A DNA stretch of 12,777 bases from Candidatus Kariarchaeota archaeon (GTDB taxonomy: Archaea; Asgardarchaeota; Heimdallarchaeia; Heimdallarchaeales; Kariarchaeaceae). A program made the translations under genes and the position numbers. This document shows positions 11,673 through 12,777 of this stretch, in pieces; position 1 is the first letter of the stretch, and every line of letters begins with the position of its first letter. The stretch is from NCBI GenBank assembly GCA_016839545.1, contig JAEOUB010000297.1:1-12777 (forward strand). The letters run 5' to 3'. The notes under the pieces were generated by a model. The model was not told the origin of the DNA and did no database searches. It saw only the letters and a list, made by a program, of their open reading frames with translations.

Positions 11673-12777
11673 AATTTTCCGCTATGTTCAGCTGGGATGG
11701 GTAATTCTCCATCTCATTCTCCTCGTACCACTGTACCTGGCACGTTCTAGGATTACAGACAAAAGACTTGTCCTGAAGGTTGCCGGATACATCATTGCCC
11801 TGGGTTTAATCGGCTTTATAGTCCTGCAATTTCATGAATCACTACGATCGACTGAGATTGGTATAATCCTGGGTTTTCCCGCATTTGGATTGCTGGTATA
11901 TATCGTCCCACCGTTGCTCAGAACACTTCAGGATATCCACATCCAGCAGCTTACCATGCATGAAGGTGCCACAAGCTCTGTTATCGAGGACAGTCTCTCC
12001 GCCTTCTCACGTACAGTCGAGACTCTGGGTCCTCTGGAATTTCGCACCTCGATTAAGCCCAATCGCTGGTACGAGTATAATTTTCACGTGCAGACCAATG
12101 GAGGTAATCGCAATCAACTGAGACGGGAACTGACACCCACAGGTGCCACATTCACCAATTTCAGACTCTTGATGCTACTGGCCTACTATGCATTAATCAG
12201 CCCAATTACCACCAACACCTTTGCACTGCCGATACCCTTTCTTAATTTTGCAATCGATGCAGAGTTGACATTCTTTGGTGTAATTCTTCTGAGTCTCTTC
12301 TATCTCAACTATCTTCGTGCCATTCAGACACAGTTTCAGGATGAATTCACAGAGATCCAGAATGCGGCAAAAGTCAATCTTGTCAAGAAACTGGCAAAGA
12401 AAAGAATCCCTACAGGTGATGATGATGACAGTGATGACTCAGGTAAGTCAACACTTGATATTGCCAAGGAGAAGGCCGCATCAATCAAGGATCTTAGACT
12501 GAAGGAGGAGATTAAGAGAAAACAAGAGGAACTCACCTCGCAGATTAACTCGATACTTGGTAAAGAGGAGTTGGAGAACAAGTATATGGATAATGAACTC
12601 TATCAGAAGCAGAAATTGATCAAGAGTGTCCAGAAAATCCTCAATTCCACACCTGTGGGTAAAGAAATTCTGATACAGGCAATCATGGATAAAGTTGAAT
12701 CTGAAGATGAGGAGTTAGTTGAGTCCATAGTCATTGGTTTGATCTCCAATAACAAAGTCAAGGGTCGCTATGATATC
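11662..12777 (+). CDS. Unrecognised membrane protein with coiled-coil and C-terminal helical domain (3' partial)
   Basis: A frame opens at ATG 11662 and stays open for all 372 codons to the window end. It overlaps tatC by 11 bases, which implies co-transcription and translational coupling. The predicted layout is three N-terminal membrane helices (about 10-26, 38-55 and 66-84), a soluble segment (about 85-160) with FRTSIKPNRWYEYNF, and two more helices (about 166-186 and 200-216). A basic stretch, an Asp-rich linker DDDDSDD (253-259) and a charged coiled coil (about 262-315) follow. The last visible part, LVESIVIGLISNNKVKGRYD, resembles the end of winged-helix modules in which a hydrophobic helix is followed by a G(R/T)YD turn. 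That similarity is weak. I do not know the family. A role with the Tat translocase is suggested only by the operon. Confidence 0.8.
   Translation, partial: MDPEIFRYVQLGWVILHLILLVPLYLARSRITDKRLVLKVAGYIIALGLIGFIVLQFHESLRSTEIGIILGFPAFGLLVYIVPPLLRTLQDIHIQQLTMHEGATSSVIEDSLSAFSRTVETLGPLEFRTSIKPNRWYEYNFHVQTNGGNRNQLRRELTPTGATFTNFRLLMLLAYYALISPITTNTFALPIPFLNFAIDAELTFFGVILLSLFYLNYLRAIQTQFQDEFTEIQNAAKVNLVKKLAKKRIPTGDDDDSDDSGKSTLDIAKEKAASIKDLRLKEEIKRKQEELTSQINSILGKEELENKYMDNELYQKQKLIKSVQKILNSTPVGKEILIQAIMDKVESEDEELVESIVIGLISNNKVKGRYDI

Noticed and set aside
12336..12581. An 81-codon Ser-rich minus-strand frame near the end
   Set aside because: It is the antisense of the charged coiled coil of the tatC-linked gene; Ser/Phe-rich translation is typical of such shadows.

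Overview
The window looks like a piece of an archaeal chromosome, most plausibly from an Asgard archaeon (Heimdallarchaeia-like). This is inference. It rests on a Ras/Rab-type small GTPase with a TIGADF switch I, on TATA boxes centred about 25 bases before several start codons that lack a ribosome binding site (leaderless genes), on Shine-Dalgarno sites before operon-internal genes, and on archaeal-style TatA and TatC. Several neighbours are of bacterial or eukaryote-like type: a class II CCA-adding enzyme and a TDP2-like phosphodiesterase. Coding DNA is of medium GC with compact spacing. The one large gap (5845-6614) is strikingly AT-rich.

Layout. Bases 1-1192 (minus strand): an ABC exporter operon, in order a small PLDc_N-type membrane protein, the ATPase, and the first 12 codons of the permease. 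Bases 1193-1407: an intergenic region with tandem TCTAAA-N2-TTTAGA palindromes on a 21-base period. Bases 1408-5844: single, mostly unrelated housekeeping or repair genes, namely CCA-adding enzyme, small GTPase, a four-helix membrane protein (minus strand), a Tag-like HhH-GPD protein, a TDP2-like phosphodiesterase, and an unrecognised 257-residue protein. Bases 5845-6614: AT-rich DNA with palindromes and repeats, holding a 42-codon leaderless membrane-peptide gene (6186-6314).

Bases 6615-10280: a tightly coupled redox operon. It encodes a secreted, membrane-anchored DOMON haem-binding protein, an exported ferredoxin-like subunit with cysteines for four [4Fe-4S] clusters, and an NrfD/ActC-type quinone-reactive membrane protein. 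There is no molybdopterin catalytic subunit in the window. Bases 10505 to the end: tatA, tatC and an unrecognised membrane/coiled-coil protein that runs off the window.

The right half reads as one functional story. The Fe-S subunit carries a Lys-Arg variant twin-arginine signal and the Tat translocase is encoded just downstream. The DOMON protein and the Fe-S subunit both end in, or contain, a related Ig-like domain that ordinary family members lack. This suggests they sit together outside the membrane and pass electrons to or from NrfD and the quinone pool. The most interesting items are this redox module without a catalytic subunit, the shared Ig-like domain, the small membrane ORF with an inverted copy of its own start region, and the operator array at the ABC operon.
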